Part shown: piece after piece, positions 4,486 through 5,348 of the stretch
Layout: each line of letters opens with the position of its first letter
Position numbering within the stretch: position 1 is the first letter of the stretch
The notes under the pieces: generated by a model
What the model was told of the DNA's origin: nothing
Database searches by the model: none
Seen by the model: only the letters and a program-made list of their open reading frames with translations
Made by a program: the position numbers and the translations under genes
Source: Alphaproteobacteria bacterium
Lineage (GTDB): Bacteria; Pseudomonadota; Alphaproteobacteria; SMXP01
Length of the DNA stretch: 5,348 nucleotides
NCBI GenBank assembly: GCA_021774995.1
Contig: JAJFIM010000366.1
Coordinates: 1 to 5,348, forward strand
Reading direction: 5' to 3'

Positions 4486-5348
4486 TCATGCGCCAAGAAT
4501 CCCGCCATAAACATTGGCTACCCCCTCCGCCATACTACGATCAGAAAAACCCGCCACCTGTAATCGGTAGGCATCTTCTCGCATGGCGCACCAGTCGTAT
4601 TTGTTATCCATCAAATCCACCAGCGCAGCAGCCAGCTGGTCCGCATCTCCCGCAGGTATTACCAAGCCAGTGCGTCCGTGTTCCAGCACCTCGGGTATGC
4701 CTTCCACATCCGATGCCACTACCGGCACACCAATCGCCATAGCCTCTAACATTACCATAGGCATACCCTCGCCAAAAAGACTGGGTAAGGCAAGCACATC
4801 CATCCTGGCAAACTCGGCATTCACATCCTGAGTAAAACCAATCCAGTCGATCTTATCCGCCACACCCAATCGCACAACCATCTCTTTTATAGTTTTCTCA
4901 TATTCAGCAGTTTCGAACGGACCCACCGCCCGCATGCGTACAGTTCGTCCCATTTGATGCAAGTTAGCTAAAGCTTGGATCAGTATCTCCATGCCTTTAC
5001 GTGGACGGAATAGCGCGACACTACCAATCACCCATTCCGGATCAGGCGTAGGTCGATCGGGCAAAGGGCCTGGCGTCGGAACCCCGTTGGCTACCATAAC
5101 AATCCGTACCGGCGGCCAACCCTGCTCCCTCAGATAAGTATCCAAGCTTCTCGATACTGGGATCAGTCGCGCAACTCCAGTTAAACTCAACCGCTCCATA
5201 ATCGTAGTCTTACGATTGCGCCAAGCGCTTTCTGTATCCCGTGCGGTAGGGCTATGCACATGGTGCACCAGCGGCACCCTGGCTAACCAGGCCGCCACCC
5301 GTCCCACTAAAGCGGCACGCGGAGAGTGCGTATGCAGCAGGACATAGT
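4486..5348 (-). CDS. GT4 family glycosyltransferase, 5' end outside window
   Basis: The frame is open to the right edge; a GTG at 5307 could be called a start, but the codons before it read YVLLHTHSPRAAL, which is the conserved 'HTHSPRAALLGR' piece of the N-terminal Rossmann domain, so the gene continues beyond 5348. Of the product 286 residues are visible. Counting from the codon at 5346, GVARLIPVSRSL (57-68) and VANGVPTP (85-92) close the N-terminal domain, IGSVALFRPRKG (107-118) opens the donor domain, and FGEGMPMVMLEAMAIGVPVVAS (191-212) carries the EX7E motif (E193, E201) that holds the nucleotide sugar in retaining GT4 enzymes. GIPEVLEHGRTGLVIP (216-231) is the usual tail motif. It probably extends a lipid-linked glycan unit at the inner membrane, together with the GT26 enzyme just downstream. 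The gene is visibly more GC-rich than the methyltransferase region. Confidence 0.92.
   Translation of the reverse strand, partial: YVLLHTHSPRAALVGRVAAWLARVPLVHHVHSPTARDTESAWRNRKTTIMERLSLTGVARLIPVSRSLDTYLREQGWPPVRIVMVANGVPTPGPLPDRPTPDPEWVIGSVALFRPRKGMEILIQALANLHQMGRTVRMRAVGPFETAEYEKTIKEMVVRLGVADKIDWIGFTQDVNAEFARMDVLALPSLFGEGMPMVMLEAMAIGVPVVASDVEGIPEVLEHGRTGLVIPAGDADQLAAALVDLMDNKYDWCAMREDAYRLQVAGFSDRSMAEGVANVYGGILGA

Noticed and set aside
4449..4831. Plus-strand proline-rich and serine-rich open frames
   Set aside because: They lie opposite the GT4 gene and reflect its GC-rich codons read backwards.

Overview
The window looks like the end of a cell-surface polysaccharide locus running into a decayed, insertion-rich segment of a proteobacterial chromosome. 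A gammaproteobacterium or betaproteobacterium is my guess, from the protein style, an IS91-type transposase remnant and a probable LapD/MoxY-type c-di-GMP receptor fragment. No marker fixes the species. Every gene or gene remnant I can support lies on the minus strand, so the biological order runs from right to left.

Right part (about 5348 to 2564): three apparently intact genes for building or decorating an exported glycan. They are a GT4 glycosyltransferase cut by the right edge, a WecG/TagA/CpsF (GT26) glycosyltransferase 56 bases after it, and a PAPS-dependent sulfotransferase 132 bases further on. The likely order of action is sugar addition by the two transferases on a lipid-linked repeat unit at the inner face of the cytoplasmic membrane, with sulfation as a modification. 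The link to one glycan is inferred from neighbourhood.

Middle (about 2563 to 1534): a graveyard. It holds (i) an array of five clear hairpins plus one weaker one, with different stems but a regular 28-30 base centre-to-centre spacing (2350-2508); (ii) a methyltransferase pseudogene with two in-frame TAA codons and a lost C-terminal part; (iii) joined to it in another frame, a short fragment resembling the periplasmic LapD/MoxY N-terminal domain; (iv) a 98-base MITE-like element with about 28-base inverted ends and a 4-base target duplication; (v) a facing pair of REP-like hairpins with CTTG loops.

Left part (1533 to 1): an intact, AT-rich SAM-dependent methyltransferase whose best start is at 1509, not 1533; a structured non-coding stretch; an IS91-family transposase C-terminal remnant with an internal frameshifting deletion; and, at the left edge, the first 43 codons of a DDE-type transposase.

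The strongest candidate for something undescribed is the regularly spaced hairpin array at 2350-2508. A conservative alternative is that it is an orphan structured end of an IS200/IS605-type element.
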